DNA of 64,000 bases from Leucaena leucocephala (GCA_037074615.1 CM073563.1:13376501-13440500), one strand, 5' to 3'; positions 13,833 to 26,613 are shown, counted from the stretch's first letter. The notes: generated by a model not told the origin, from the sequence alone. A program made the numbers and translations.

Positions 13833-15606
13833 TATTGGAAATCGTGCCCTAGGGGCCAATTATTGTCTTATGAACATTATTGATTTATGAATTTATTAAT
13901 TGTGTTATCATATTATTTGCATGTTTACTGTGATCACCATCCTTGGATAATTCATGATCTTGTCCTAAATGTCCCTGGTCGATCATCTATGCGGGAGCAC
14001 AGATAAAATAAGACCAGTATGACTTTGAAGATGTATAGAGATATAAATCAAAGTCATAGGCACATGTAAGAGTACAAGGTGTTGGACCAACCCGTTATGA
14101 GAGAACTGCATGGGTAAGGTCATAAGCTTCTCTTATATACAAACCATGTCAATATTCCCTTTGACCTGAGATCATCATGGATTCCTACATGTCAAATGCT
14201 CAGCTTTGACCTAGTCAAAAGTCACTTTTGACTGAGTGATCATAAAGACTATGTTCGGGCTTAGTGGTTTTTCATGCGGAGGAATGTGAATGGTCAAGAT
14301 GGAATTTGTCCCTCACACGTAGAGAGATATTACTGGGCCCCTTGATGAGTGAGTCTGAGAAATATATGGCCATATTGTAATGGAAAGGTAGTTCCATTTC
14401 TATAGTCAGACTACTCAGGGATCGAGAAAGTAACGGTCAGGAATAGGAGGATGACATTATCCATGCCTCAACCATGACCAAAATATCGCGTAACAGAAGG
14501 GACATGATATGGTTGTATAAAAGGTTATATCGTTTAATAATCCTCATATGATTTGGGTAGTCATTATGTCTTGCTAGAGACCGCTTGCAACTTGTGGGCC
14601 GATATAGCAAATGGCCCACTGCCAACTTCATATGGGCCTACAGGGTCACACACAAAATAGCCCAACACGAGCTATGATGTCTAGATTCATTGAATCTAAG
14701 ACATGTCCATATTCAATGAATGGTCCAGGATGGATGTATATATTTATTTATATTTATATTCGTATATATATAAATTTGTATATATATATTATATATAAGA
14801 GATATATGATATTTAATTTATAAGGATAAATTAAATCTCTATCACGTTTGAATTTGAAATTTAAATTGATAGGATATCTCATATAAGAGATATTTATAAG
14901 ATTTAATTTATAAGGATAAATTAAATCCCTATCACGTTTAAATTTAAAATTCAAATTGATATGATATCTCAAATTTGATTTATGAGAATAAATCAAATAT
15001 AGTTCAGTCTCATCTTTATTTAAAGTTAAATAAATAGGTAATTAAATCTGTGGGACATATTTAATATTATTTATTTAATTAGTTTCTTATAAAATTATAC
15101 AATATATGATATTTTATTAATTTCAGAATTAATATAAGATTAACTCCAAAATCTAATTTGGTAGAGAGAGAAAAAAATGCATAGCATCCTATATATCTGG
15201 GTTTAGGAGCTATATTTTAAAGATACACATAGAACACAGAAAGGCCGAAGGGGAATCTCCAAAAGGTTTGCAGATAAGAAACTGCCAAAATAGAGACGGA
15301 GAGGATGAATTCTTGAGAAAGCCCTGGAGGGACAAGAGACACTAGCACATCATTCGTGGTTGGAACGCTGTTCATGTGGATACCAGTAGAGGAAGCCGAC
15401 CTGAGTCGTCGACTTCTTGTGACCAAAAAGGGAGCATGAGCCGTGGAGAGAAGCTGTGAACGTCATGACCAAAAGCTGTGGAAGTAGTTGAGGAACACTG
15501 AGGGTAATGCTTCTTCCCACTTGACTTAAACACATACGGTAGATCCTGGCAAGGAATGGAAAAAATTTTAAATTAATTTCTGTTGCATGTCTTCCAATTC
15601 CTTTCA
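13833..15606. mobile_element. Nested LTR-like insert (1.77 kb) with TSD GAAAT
   Basis: Compared with the undisturbed sister copy at 18,530, this block interrupts the host LTR between CCCTAGAAAT and TTCACCCC. It is flanked by exact GAAAT repeats (13,828-13,832 and 15,607-15,611). Its ends are TATTGGAAATCGTGCCCTAG and CCTTTCA. The first looks like a copia LTR start, TGTTGGAA..., with TG mutated to TA. Inside are an AT-rich stretch and a 90-bp tandem duplication. No coding motif was recognised; the open frames near 15.2-15.6 kb show nothing conserved. A solo LTR is the simplest reading. Confidence 0.65.
14812..14990. repeat. Two tandem copies of a 90-bp AT-rich unit
   Basis: The units begin TTTAATTTATAAGGATAAAT at 14,812 and 14,902. 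The second copy diverges a little (CTCTATCACG against CCCTATCACG) and the trailing part decays after about 14,980. Both units contain nearly self-complementary AAATTTAAATT-type runs. Confidence 0.7.
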
Positions 15607-16207
15607 GAAATTTCACCCCATCCATATAATCCCAATCCCAATATATTCATGCATGATGAAAGAAGATGAAGAAGCATGAAGAGAATTTAGGGATTGGATA
15701 GTATAAATGTTATATGTAGAATGGTTATATGTGTTGATGTTATATGGCTAATTTGAGCAGTGATGTTCATGATATAATAAAAAATAGTAAATGATAGAAT
15801 AATATATAAAAATTTATAGATATTTAGTTAATATGTTAAGCTTCATTTTGACACCAATAATGCCTTATTTCAATATTTGTACAAAGAGAACGAATTTTTC
15901 AAAATTAGGGACCAGAATCTGTTTCTAGAATTTTTGACCAATTGAACAGTAATTTTTACTCTTCTAGAGTTACTGGTTATATAGTATTTCAAGATGTTAG
16001 CTTCACGTAGCTTTTGAAGTACTTCGTTTCAATTTTTGTAGAATTAATTATGATTTGTCGAAATTTATCATTGAATATGGAATACCATATGAACAGTAAC
16101 TAGTGAAGAGTAAAAATTCTAGATTTAGCTAATGGAATTTTGAGGTCATGTAAGTAGTTCCAAATTCTACAGAATGGTCCCTAAGATGTACAAAAGTAAG
16201 GATTTCA

Positions 16208-17516
16208 CATTTTAGTAGCAGAGCAGAAGTTTTTGGGATCAGGTAGGATAGTCTCCAGACCCTAACTCTAAGTAGTAAGTATTTTATTAAGTTAGGGTAT
16301 TTTTTAGGATAGTTAACCATGCTTATTTAAACTAGTCTTGTAGGAGTAGATATGGGATTTCATAAAGTTATGTAAGATTTATCAGTTAATAAGGGAGATC
16401 CCCAGTTAGTCACGGTTTATGAAAATGATGTATATATAGATTTTGATATTCCTTCAGACAGTGAAAAGATTTCAGATGATAGTATAGGGGATTAGTCAGG
16501 AAAGTCTACAGTTGAATATTCCATAGATGTTTCTTTAGATTCAAACCTGCAATCTGGAGATTATGTAGAGATTTAGCATGAAGTTATGCATGCATCTAAT
16601 GATGATGAGTGTAATAACTCTATATAGTATGAATTTGTTATAGTGCCCTTTAATCCTAATGTCAGCTCTATTCCTCTTATGAGAGGATAGATTACAGTTA
16701 GGGAAGCCAAGTACCGATACTGGGTTATAGGTAGACCAGATAATATTACTCTTACACCAGAGACCCAGCTATAGTATCTGATAGTCCCTTCCTATCCTTG
16801 TAGTCTAAGAATATATGACTTTAAAGATAAATATCAGTAGATATCCCTGGTCCAAGTCAACCCTAACTTTCTTTAGTAAAGACAGATAACATTAACTATA
16901 TTAGTCTCAAGAAAGTTATGTAGAAAGAATTACTCAGTCTAGGTTATGGGATAAATAGAAGTAGAGATCAAGAGCAGTCAGTCTACTTTCATTTTCTCAA
17001 TGTTATAGCAGGGATGATAGATAGATATTCAATGGAGGGCATATATCTAAATCAGATTTAGATTTTAGAATACTAGCATGAGATGGTAGTAAGTCATATA
17101 CTACAATATACCCCTACATGGCATGTAAAGATAAGTGAGTTTTGGCAAATGATCTGCCAATTGATATACATGGGTAGCATTTCAGTATGCAGAAATACTT
17201 GCAGTTCACTATCCCCTATAAAAGAATTTAAATTAAGTTGAGGGGTAATGTAAATATGTAAATAGTGTGAAGTAAAGTAATTATATAGATGTATAATACT
17301 TACGACATACCCTGTATAAGTAGTTGACATGTATGTAATATATGTACAAATACTGTGATGACATAAAATATGAGTTTTTATGTGATATAATAAAATTATA
17401 GTTGATTAAACATTTATGTGAATATGTTCCCTATTTAATTTAATTATGGTAGATAGATATGGATGGGTTTCAAGTGACTCAAGCTTATCAAAGTCAAGAA
17501 CAAGAATCGACCATTG
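16208..17516 (+). pseudogene. Decayed coding region inside the large-LTR element
   Basis: This is the segment between LTR copy 4 and the truncated copy at 17,517. The plus-strand frame starting at ATG 16,352 reads like protein for at least 740 bases. By hand I counted 22 stops up to about 17,165: 12 TAG, 7 TAA and 3 TGA. Each is one C-to-T change away from CAG, CAA or CGA. The product is not recognised; no Cys-His knuckle, protease DSG/DTG or YxDD motif is seen. It may be a structural (gag-like) or other element-specific protein. Its end near 17,230 is uncertain. Confidence 0.45.
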
Positions 17517-19146
17517 CTAAGGGTGTATATACTGTCCAAAACCCTAAATGAAAGGAGAAAAAATAAATTAAAGTTAGAGCTATGTGATTAGTGCTTAAAC
17601 AAGCTAGTTAGATAATTATTTATTGAATCAAGTTGATATTCTTGACTTTGCCAAGAAAGAGACCTTTCGGTCTACACTATTCATGATAGACGGAGATGGA
17701 ATTTCAATGATTTAATGCTTCCATTGAATTTATATGATGATTTTGTGTAGGATTGGATTGATTTTGAACCTTTGAAGCATTGGATTTTAAAGTTGTAATT
17801 TTTAGAAGTCTTCTCTATTACTGCTCACACACATGAACAGTGATTGAAAATTCATAATTTTGATGCTTCCAATGGTTTAAAAATTAAAAGTTGTGTGGGA
17901 TAAAATAGAGAAACAAGTATTGGAAGCATTGTAATCAAAATGAGAATTTTGAAGAATTATGTGTGTTTTGCAATTCTGACCAGAACAGCACATAGTTGCT
18001 GGAATTTCATGATTCTAAGATCATAAATGGATTAAAAAGGTAAAATTGTGTGGGGTAAAGTTAAGACATCAATTGGTTCAAAGTCCAAGTCAATTAGTAA
18101 AGATTAGAGAAAGTTATGTTAGTTAAAGCAAGTTTAATGTTCAAGAAAATTAGATTGTAATGGATGGATAATAATGCTATGTTAGGAATTGGTTGGTGTG
18201 CTTAAAAGAGGGCAGCCACACATCAAGGATAAGTAAGAAAGAAGAAGCAAAGATAAAGTAAAAGAATGTCAAGTATATGAGGTAGTAAACTATTCTAAAC
18301 TTGTATATATTGGATGTTATGTTTGGTTGTGCTATGACTATGTTGAATTGTGTTGCATATATATTTATGATTGAAGCTCTATTTCTACTATTACTTTGGC
18401 CAATTGTATTTCATATGTTACATGGAAGCATGAATATTACACAATGTTAACACTTTCACAAGCAAGCACAAGTATTTCCATTAATACATGCATTATTTAG
18501 TACCGTTTGCTACTGAGATTTCCCTAGAAATATCACCCCATCCATGTAATCCCAATCCCAATATATTCATGCATGATGAAAGAAGATGAAGAAGCATGAA
18601 GAGAATTTAGGGATTGGATAGTATAAATGTTATATGTGTTGATGTTATATGGCTAATTTGAGCAGTGATGTTCATGATATAATGAAAAATAGTAAATGAT
18701 AGAATAATATATAAAAAATTATAGACATTTAGTTAATATGTTAAGCTTCATTTTGAAACCAATAATGCCTTATTTCAATATTTTTTACAAAGAGAACGAA
18801 TTTTTCAAAATTAGGGACTAGAATCTGTTTCTAGAATTTTTGACCAAATGAACAGTAATTTTTGACGATTAAACTGTATTGATTGACTAAGCATTTGATC
18901 AGGAACTTATTTTTTCCTTAAATTTCAAGATGTTAGCTTCATGTAGCTTTTTGAAGAATTTCATTGCAATTTTTTTAGAATTAATTATAATTTTTTGAAG
19001 TTCGTCATTGAATATGGAATACCATATGAACAATAACTCGTGAAGAGTAAAAATTCCAGATTTAGCTAATGGACTTCCAAGGTCATGTAAATAGTTCTGA
19101 ATGCTACCGAATGATCCCTAAGACATACAAAAGTAAGGATATTACA
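17517..19146 (+). repeat. 5'-truncated LTR, copy 5 of TGTCATATCC family
   Basis: From GGTGTATATACTGTCCAAAA it runs parallel to copy 4 from 12,820 onward, including the GAAGCATTGG, GAGGTAGTAAACTAT and CATGCATTATTTAGTA blocks. It ends AAAAGTAAGGATATTACA. At 18,530 it shows the empty site for the insert present in copy 4. The first half of the LTR, with its promoter, is missing. It is the likely 3' LTR partner of copy 4; flanking 5-mers do not match convincingly. Confidence 0.68.
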
Positions 19147-19740
19147 AGAGGCAGAGAAGAGAATGAAGCGGTGAGAGAGAGAGAGTAGATTTTGTGAGAA
19201 GTAGCTTTAGTCTAATACTAATGAGAGGGGATTACAGGAAAGGAAAATTAGAAAAAAATTAAGCCGAGGGGTAGTTCCGTCATTTCATAATTAGAAAACA
19301 ATTAATCCTAGGTCCCTTAGGACTTCACGGTTGTCAGATGATTTCACGAGAATTACCTACAATTAGATTCCCTCTATAGGACTTCATTACAATTTTCCCA
19401 ATTTTTAATCTTACTCTTTTTATCATGGTAATCTATACATAACAAGTATATGTGTGTATGTGTACTAATTTTAGGGATATAGGAGTTTTCCTATTCCCAT
19501 TTCAACCAATTTCATCTAGCATTGACCCCATCCTTACTCTTTACACTTATGTACAGAAATGTGCTAATAAGGTACACTTTTTTCAACACATGCTTGACAT
19601 CTAGATTGTGTATCACTTCAAGACTTCGTCAATATGAGAGATCAAAGAAGATGGATCTATTTCCATATATTCCTTTCACATGCATTCTTATTATTATTTT
19701 TACCTCCTAAGATGGTGTTAACCCCTGCACCTGTTGATAA
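19147..19740. other. Unassigned sequence between LTR copy 5 and CACTA relic
   Basis: It has a purine-rich start (GGTGAGAGAGAGAGAGTAG) and then AT-rich DNA. No conserved frame, RNA gene or repeat partner in the window was recognised. The GA-rich run could be a 5' UTR of a minus-strand gene, but nothing fixes this. Confidence 0.3.
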
Positions 19741-20540
19741 AATTCTTCTTTAGTTAAAGGTATAGGAGCCATTTGATATTCCTATGAGCTATTAAATGCC
19801 TTTTTCAACCTACGGTAAAGGTGGTGTCGACTAAGAAAACTTCTGTGAGAAGGGTAGACAGTCTTTCTTACATACTTGAGTTGCATATAGTTAGTACATT
19901 CTTCACAAATGGGACACACTTTATACCCTTTAACATTGTAGACAGTCTCTTGTTTATAAGCATCCAACACATCAACACCTTTATCCCACAGTTTCTTTAA
20001 ATCCTGAATCAAAGGTGCCAATTACATATCAATATAGTTTCCCAGTTGTCTAGGCCCTGAGATCATCAAAGGCAACATGATATACTTTCGCTTCATAACA
20101 ACCAAGGAGGCAAGTTGTAAATCACTATGAGAAACTGGCCAAAAACTATGTTCACTATTGAGATTACCAAATGTAATCATCTTTACTCCCTAGGTACAAT
20201 GGCGTCTCTACATCACTGTGTAAACTTTACATATCGAAAAGAACTGTTGAAAGGAATTGTCTCCAATATCACAAAACATATCTAAAATTCTACCCTAAAG
20301 TTATCATTCACAACTTTCTCATTTCCAGACAAAAGAGTGATTCTAATTTCACCATGCCAAATCCAATTTTTATACATTAAATTTATTTTATCACGTATAA
20401 GATGCTCTATTATATATTGAATACTCAACCAAGTACTATTTAAACACCTAACACAAGGACAAAAATATAGCGCATCCTTTTTCTTTGGCATATTCCTCTC
20501 AACAAATTTAAGAAACCTTTCAACCCTATCCTGATATTCT
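19741..20540 (-). pseudogene. CACTA transposase (TNP2-type) fragment
   Basis: Two minus-strand pieces match plant En/Spm TNP2 transposases. 20,491-20,282 encodes the transposase-associated domain (CPCVRCLNSTWLS...IWHGE, with the CxCxxC pattern). 20,090-19,782 encodes part of the Transposase_21 core: a MLPLMISGPRQLGN-like run, then LIQDLKKLWDKGVDVLDAY and, after an internal deletion, KGYKVCPICEE, a zinc-binding Cys pair and SRHHLYRRLKKAF. Stops and frameshifts separate them, and the stretch between (20,100-20,280) is badly decayed. It is too short for the family (usually 700-1000 aa), so it is a dead remnant. It differs from the CACTA element at 47-60 kb. Confidence 0.75.
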
Positions 20541-21484
20541 ATTATAGTTCCCCTAACTTTTATCTAACTACGATTCATTATTATACATCATCATTTAGCA
20601 TAGTTGTCAAATTAAAGGGAATACCCTTTATATTTTATAAATTTTTTGGCAGAATTTTCCCTAAAATATAAATAATTCCAAATAATAATATAAGTTAATA
20701 AACCAACAATAGCAACAAGCAAAAAAATAATTTCAGCAAACTTCATTCCACAATAAAAAAAATCTCGTCTTAGAGTAAATATCACATTCCAAATAAATAT
20801 CTAAAAGATGAAAAACCAAATATAATGACAAAAAGTGCCATAAATAAGGTTATACAACAATTTCAATGATACCCATAACAAATACATTAGCTATTGATGT
20901 CAACTAACAACAAAATGTTTCAATCCAATAATGTTTTACTCAAAATTCTTATAAAACAACTATACATAAATAGGAACAACTTTAACAACAAAAAATTAAT
21001 TAAATAAAGTCTTAAACACAAGAAAACATAGCACATATCATCTATTAAAGATTAAAGCAAGAAATAAATGAAAAATGATAGTGAGAACAACTGTAACAGT
21101 GATAAAGTATGTGGTAACGACAAAAACTAGAGGTAAATACCAATTTTGGGCTGTCATTAATTCACGATAAGGTTTTAGTTAGATCTAATAACTTTTCACA
21201 ATGATTTTGTAACAAAATTGTATTTTATATTTTTCACGACGTTTGTTAGAAAAACGCTATTAAAAGTATTTACTACAGTGCTTTTCTAATTTTCATGATA
21301 AGTTTTCACTCTAAGCACCTTTTTTGACTAGGTTGTGCTACTTTCAATGTCATATTTTAGAAATATTGCCACCAAAAGATTTTTAACAACATTTATTTAT
21401 AAAAATGCCACTTCTCTTTTAGTGACATTTTTTATAATAACTGCCACAAACGGGTGTTATTGAGAGTTTTTTTCTATTATAGTG
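20541..21484 (-). mobile_element. Terminal region and right end of the CACTA relic
   Basis: Read on the minus strand from 21,484, the sequence begins CACTATAATAGAAAAAAACT, the signature of a CACTA terminal inverted repeat. The following 300 bp holds diverged repeats (TTTTCACGA, TTTTCATGATAAG, AGTGACATT), as expected of subterminal TnpA-binding arrays. The opposite terminus was not found, so the element is truncated at its left side. Confidence 0.5.
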
Positions 21485-22389
21485 TATAGAATTATTTGCA
21501 CCATACTCCTAAGGAGACAAAACAGATATAAAATAAAACAAAAAAAGGATAAAATGTCGAGACTACTCACACATTAAGACAAGAACTAGGATCAAAACCA
21601 GGAGGCAAATTTCCTTATTGAAATAGTTAAATGTACAAAAATAAATAACTAAAAAAGAAAGGAAAAAAGGGAACAAATCAAGATAAAAGGTTTTATATTA
21701 TATCTACCAACATAGTAGTGTAAAAACCATCTATTTGGCCTACAAGTAAGTGAGTAGCTAACCTAGTTAGGGTGGCCTGAGAAAGAAATCAAAGAGTAAA
21801 TACGAAGGTCCCTTATCGGCATGGGTTAGATGAAAGAGTCAAAATAGAGGATCTCCCTTCTCACCAATTATTTGATCGATGAGTGAAGATGAGTTAGGGA
21901 CTCAAAAGGTCTTACATTAAAGAGCTCAGCGTAACGATGACAAAAGCAACATAACATGCAATAAGGTAAGAGGAGGATGGAGTGAGCAACCTAGGCTTTC
22001 ATAAAGCTGGGACGACAAAGTAATTTTCTATCAGGAAGTTTTTTCTTCAAATACCATGGGCAAATAAGTCTTTTCAATGTATAACTTAATCTCACTTAGT
22101 CCCCAAAAGCTTGCACTGAAGATTCAGAATCTTTTAGGGGTAACTGGAAATTTTTCTATTACAATGGTCCTCTACTAAAATTTTCCCTTTGTTTTTACAT
22201 GTTTAGTTTTGATGATGTCAAATAGGATAGGAACAATCAATAGATCAAAATATACACTAGTTTTTAGCCCCACACTCATTTGCCTTTGAGAAATGATATT
22301 GCTTGATCTTTTAATGTCCATTATTATCCATGTTTGGGGGAGTACCTGGGTACTTGGATATATCCTATAGGAACAAGTCTTGCATTTAT
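21485..22389. other. No recognisable feature
   Basis: This is AT-rich sequence with no long frame, splice-consistent exon, RNA gene or repeat partner in the window. The last part (from about 22,200) may be the degraded upstream part of the LINE that becomes readable at 22,390. Confidence 0.3.
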
Positions 22390-22998
22390 CAACAGGTCTT
22401 GGACAACATTGACCATAGAACTAGTGCTTGGAAAGTGAGGCTTTTATCTCAAGCACCTCGTTTAACTCTCCTCGGTATACTTTATCCTCAATGAACACTC
22501 ATGTCCTTGCTTACATTAAATTACCAACTCATTTATGTAACCAAATTGACAGTAATCGTATTAATTTCTTTTAAGGATCTAATGGTGATAGGAAAAGATA
22601 CACCTTCTGAATAAGGACTCCTTATTCCACCCCTTATCTCAAGGTGCACTCAATCTCAGGAAAACTTTTGAGGTTAATCTTGCAATGCTGGCTAAGCAAA
22701 TATGGAGAGTAATTAATGTAGGACAGGATTCTATCCTATTATCTACCTTGAGGGTTAAATATTTTGATGAACAAATTGAAGGATTGCTTCAAAAGCCTTA
22801 CAATACTTCATGGATTTGGAAGGATATTTTAAATTATGATAAGCTTATTATTAGCCGTCTTAGTTTAAGAGTTGGAAATGGTTCCTCAATTTCTCTTCCA
22901 CACCATATATGATGGCCCATGCAAGTTTATCCTAACTCTACTACACAAATTACCAAAGTTTTAGACCTATTTCTACATGTCTAATGTCTTTGGAATTT
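22390..22998 (+). pseudogene. LINE (L1-type) ORF2 fragment, distal to the RT domain
   Basis: Frame-broken plus-strand translation follows the typical region after the reverse transcriptase of plant non-LTR elements: IDHRTSAWKVRLLSQAPRLT, then in another frame THVLAYIKLPTHLCNQIDSN, then NLAMLAKQIWR, VKYF, SWIWKDIL and RVGNGSSIS. These correspond to the W-K-x-R-L-L-S, LAKQxWR and GNGxSIxxW landmarks. At least two frameshifts and a stop after SISLPHHI kill it. A zf-RVT piece in the same orientation lies at 30,385-30,790. Confidence 0.75.
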
Positions 22999-23763
22999 TG
23001 TAACATCCCAATTTTTTTCTTATTAAAAATGTTATTTATCAATAATTTAGAAATATTATTTAAGTTAAATTATTAAGTTCAGTATTTTTATTATTTATAA
23101 TAAAATAGTGTATCTAGAATATCCTACCATTACCTTTACCTATGATTATATTATGATTTGGTTGTTATTATTAGTTAGAGATTTATGAGGATTTGAGTTT
23201 AAATTAGATAAAGATATATGGTATTATGTACTAAATTTAAAGGGGAATAATAAGATAAGGGGAGAGGGAAAAGATTTTTAGGTCACATAATCTATAAAAA
23301 AAACAAAGCTAGCACAATCAAAACAAAGACTCATCATACCCACACACACAAAATGAGAACAAATAGCGCTACACATAAGAGAAAGAACAGAGACAGGAGA
23401 GAAAGAGTTAGGACAGTGACTTTAACACTCTAGAACTAGAGCTACCGATCTCTATTTGTAAAATTGAGACCATCATCATGACCAACTAGAGAAACACGGT
23501 CCACCCACCAAGTTTGATGGCCAATGGAGCATCCAAGCTCCCTCACGTGCCACCTCTTCCTATGAAGCCATACTGTCTTACCCTGCTACGTTGTTTTGGG
23601 ACTGTTTTGCATCGTTTGGCACACCTACTCCATATCCTAGGCCTTCCCAAAGCTATATTTACCTCTCAAAAATCTTTAGGTGGTAACTATTCCTATATTT
23701 AGACAAAAGGTAACCACTTTCTACTCATTGTGTGTGCAAATATGATGTTTGTAAGTGATTTAA
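22999..23763. other. Unassigned segment beginning with a possible LTR terminus
   Basis: TGTAACATCCCAATTTTTTT at 22,999 is a common plant LTR start. The following 430 bp ends in a CA-rich, purine-rich stretch, but no partner LTR or TSD was found. A short plus-strand frame at 23,514-23,702 shows no conserved motif. Confidence 0.25.
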
Positions 23764-26613
23764 GGAGTCACAGAATTTTGATTTGAGGTCCCCGATTAAT
23801 GAATATAAATTCCTGAAGTCAGAAGGAATTATTACAATATTTTTTAGACTTCAGAATCAGATAAAACCTTATGATAAATTCATATATTTAATATAAGAAT
23901 TTATAAAACTGACAGAGTTAGAAAAACAGTCCTGTAGAATTCTGACGGAATTTTACGGTGGAATAAAATACCTGATAAATATGGTCAAGAGAGTTGTATT
24001 GGGATTTATGCCATAAAGGCAATGAGCTCATACCAAGGCCCAAATGGCATTAACATATGCCCAATAAGGTAACTGGACAGTTAGGTGGGCCAGAGTCCAG
24101 AGTAGTTCAAGAAAAGTGTAAAATTACGAAAATACCCATAGATGACTAGATTATACCAATGATGGATGGAAGGCATTTTAGTCATTCTAGATAGGCTAGA
24201 AACATCCCATATAGTATAAATATGATTAGTTAGAGCTAGTATGTGCTCTGAGACAATACAAAGAGGAGTAAAATGATAATTATGCCCTTAGGTTTAATAT
24301 AGTGTAAGAAAGGACACTAAGGGTATTTTGGTCATTTTTCAAGAGATGGATGGCAGATAAATACTCAGTCTAACAATGTTAATGGTATGAGTAACCTAGA
24401 CACTGGTTTTTAGGATAGAATACATATATTAAAATTTTATAAAAATTAGGAACAGAAAATAGTCTGATTTTTGTGAAACTGCTCTGATCGGTACCAGACT
24501 GGACTGGAATTTTTCCTTTCAGTGTAATTACCTTTTTCCATCCAAACATGCCCCTAAATGATGTCATGTATGGCTTCAAAAGGCATGGCTTCTAGGGCAA
24601 GCTTATGCAAGAATGAATATGAACCATTAGATCAAATAGTAACCAAATCAATCTTGGCCATCCATTTCCACTCAAACTCATCTATAAATACCCCCTCATT
24701 AAGATTGCATTCAGCATGCTTAGGAAACCATATGGAATCTCTTGCAAAATTGTCATTCAACTAAGAAAGAAGCACACAACTTGAAGCAACAAGCAAGGTA
24801 ATCATCTTCATTGATCTTGAGCTTTATTCTAGTAAGCTAGCTCTTGATTTTAAGGGGTTTTTGTGCTATATTTCCCTTGTGGTTTCTGATGGAGGTGCTA
24901 TACATATATGGTTAGAATATGAATTTTATGTTACGGATAGTTTAGATAAGCTTAAATGAGCTAGAATCAAGTGGTATAAGTTTGAAAATTCATGTATGTT
25001 TGGAATTAGGGTTTTGTGTTCTTGGCTATTACTGTACATGACACTATTCATATGTTGGAATTTCATGATTTTGACACTTCCAATGAGTTGAAAATGGAAA
25101 ATTGTGTGGGGGATAAAGTAGGAGAACAAGTATTGGAAGCATTGGAATCAAAATATGAATTTTGGAAAACAAGAGCATTCACTTCGGTCAAGAGCAAAGG
25201 GTGTTGATGTTTTTGATTTTGGGAATTCTAGTTTCATATTTGGATTTTACATGAAAAATTATGTGGAAATGAACTATAAGAATTTATTTTGGAAAAATGG
25301 AAGTATGAAACCTAAAATAGAAAAATAATAGAAGTTAGTGAAAATCTAGTCTTGGATTTAGTTTCAAGTTGAGTTGTAACTTGATATTACTTTGTAATGG
25401 CTAGATTTTGAAATTTGTGAAGGAAGGAAATCATATCAAGAAGACTTTGACAAGTATAGCTAAGAGGTAGCAAGAATACCTAACTATAGTTTCATGTTTG
25501 CTTAATTGTTTACTTGCTTGTTAGTTATGATGTTTGGTTGAGCATGAGAATGTGTCATCGTGTTGATGATGAAGTATGAATGATTACAAATCCTTGCAAC
25601 TTATGTCATGACAATATGAATGTTAGAGTTTTCTTATGTACCATTATGAAGTAGCTCCCATCTCATGATAACATGTTAAGCATCCAATTAATCATGCATG
25701 ATATTATGGCCAATTAATCATGCATGATATTATGGTTTGTGTAACTTGCTATTGGGATTTCCATTAAATCTCATTCCTTTCATATGCATGATCATGTTAT
25801 AGGTGCTAGAACTTCACAAGGAAAAAGGGTAAATATAGATGGATGAGTTTGTATAATAAGTTACAATACTTACATGACACTATGGAAGTATATGAAAGTA
25901 TGCATGGTGTATGTTAGGTAGGGTTATTTTGAGGCTGCAACTTTGTGACAAATAGTATGATGCCTAAACCAACGAGTTGAATATGAAATTTGGCATGCTA
26001 ATATCTAAGATATAGAGCTTTAAATGAACAAAAGAACACCTCAATTGGTTAAGAATTCAATTTGTTATGACTTTTCTAAGTTGAAGTTAAAATCTGGAAC
26101 TAAGAGAAAGTAAGCAACTGGAGGCAGTAACGTTCTGACATGGATTTTGTATAATAAATGAACAAGTTTTTCCTTGAAATTTGATGAGCTTAAATAGCAC
26201 GTCTAGAGATTTAAATCCATACACAGTTTATTTGGATAAGAAACCAAAGAGAAATGAATTTTTGAAGTTAAAGCAAAAAAACTGGAACTTACAGATTTTA
26301 CCAAATAAACAGTGTTTTTCAATGAATAAACTGATTTCATTGAGATAATAGAACCTCAGTTTTATATTTTTTCTTCAAATATTTATGAAATAAATTTTAT
26401 TAGAAATTGGAAACACCTTATTTCAATTTTTCTACAATTAATTATGAATTTTCAAAGTAGGGTACATGTTCCAAAATTACCAAATGAACTACGTGAACAG
26501 TACCCCCGAGAGCAACTCTTTTGAAAATGGATGTTTCTAAATCAAATGGTCATGTAATTGGCTCCAATAACTTCTAATAAAGTATATTTGAAGTTAAAAG
26601 TAAGGATATGACA
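23764..26613 (+). repeat. 5'-truncated LTR, copy 6 of TGTCATATCC family
   Basis: It enters the family alignment at CACAGAATTTTGATTTGAGG (compare 9,257), lacking about the first 340 bases. It passes a well-preserved TATA box (CATCTATAAATACCCCCTCA, 24,680) and ends AAAAGTAAGGATATGACA. Its middle diverges from copies 4 and 5. It directly abuts copia coding sequence at 26,614. Confidence 0.65.

Larger units (their letters stand above)
11177..16207 (+). repeat. Large LTR, copy 4 of TGTCATATCC family, split by nested insert
   Basis: It starts TGTCACATCTTAATTTTTCC and ends AAAAGTAAGGATTTCA. Without the nested insert at 13,833-15,606 it is about 3.25 kb, close to copy 1. A degenerate TATA (TTCTATAAATCCCC) lies near 12,600, before the shared AAGAACCCTTGGGGAGG. 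Next to its end at 16,213-16,226 is AGTAGCAGAGCAG, which resembles a tRNA-Met primer-binding site. It is therefore probably the 5' LTR of an element whose 3' LTR is the partial copy at 17,517-19,146. Confidence 0.68.

Noticed and set aside
14611..14996. Overlapping open frames on both strands over the AT-rich run
   Set aside because: They are products of low-complexity TATATA and tandem 90-bp repeats, with no conserved residues.
15217..15625. Two overlapping minus-strand frames of 69 and 91 codons inside the nested LTR
   Set aside because: No motif, repeat-derived context and no splice or promoter support; chance frames.
23514..23702. Short plus-strand frame upstream of LTR copy 6
   Set aside because: No recognisable domain, and another frame is equally open; insufficient support for a gene.
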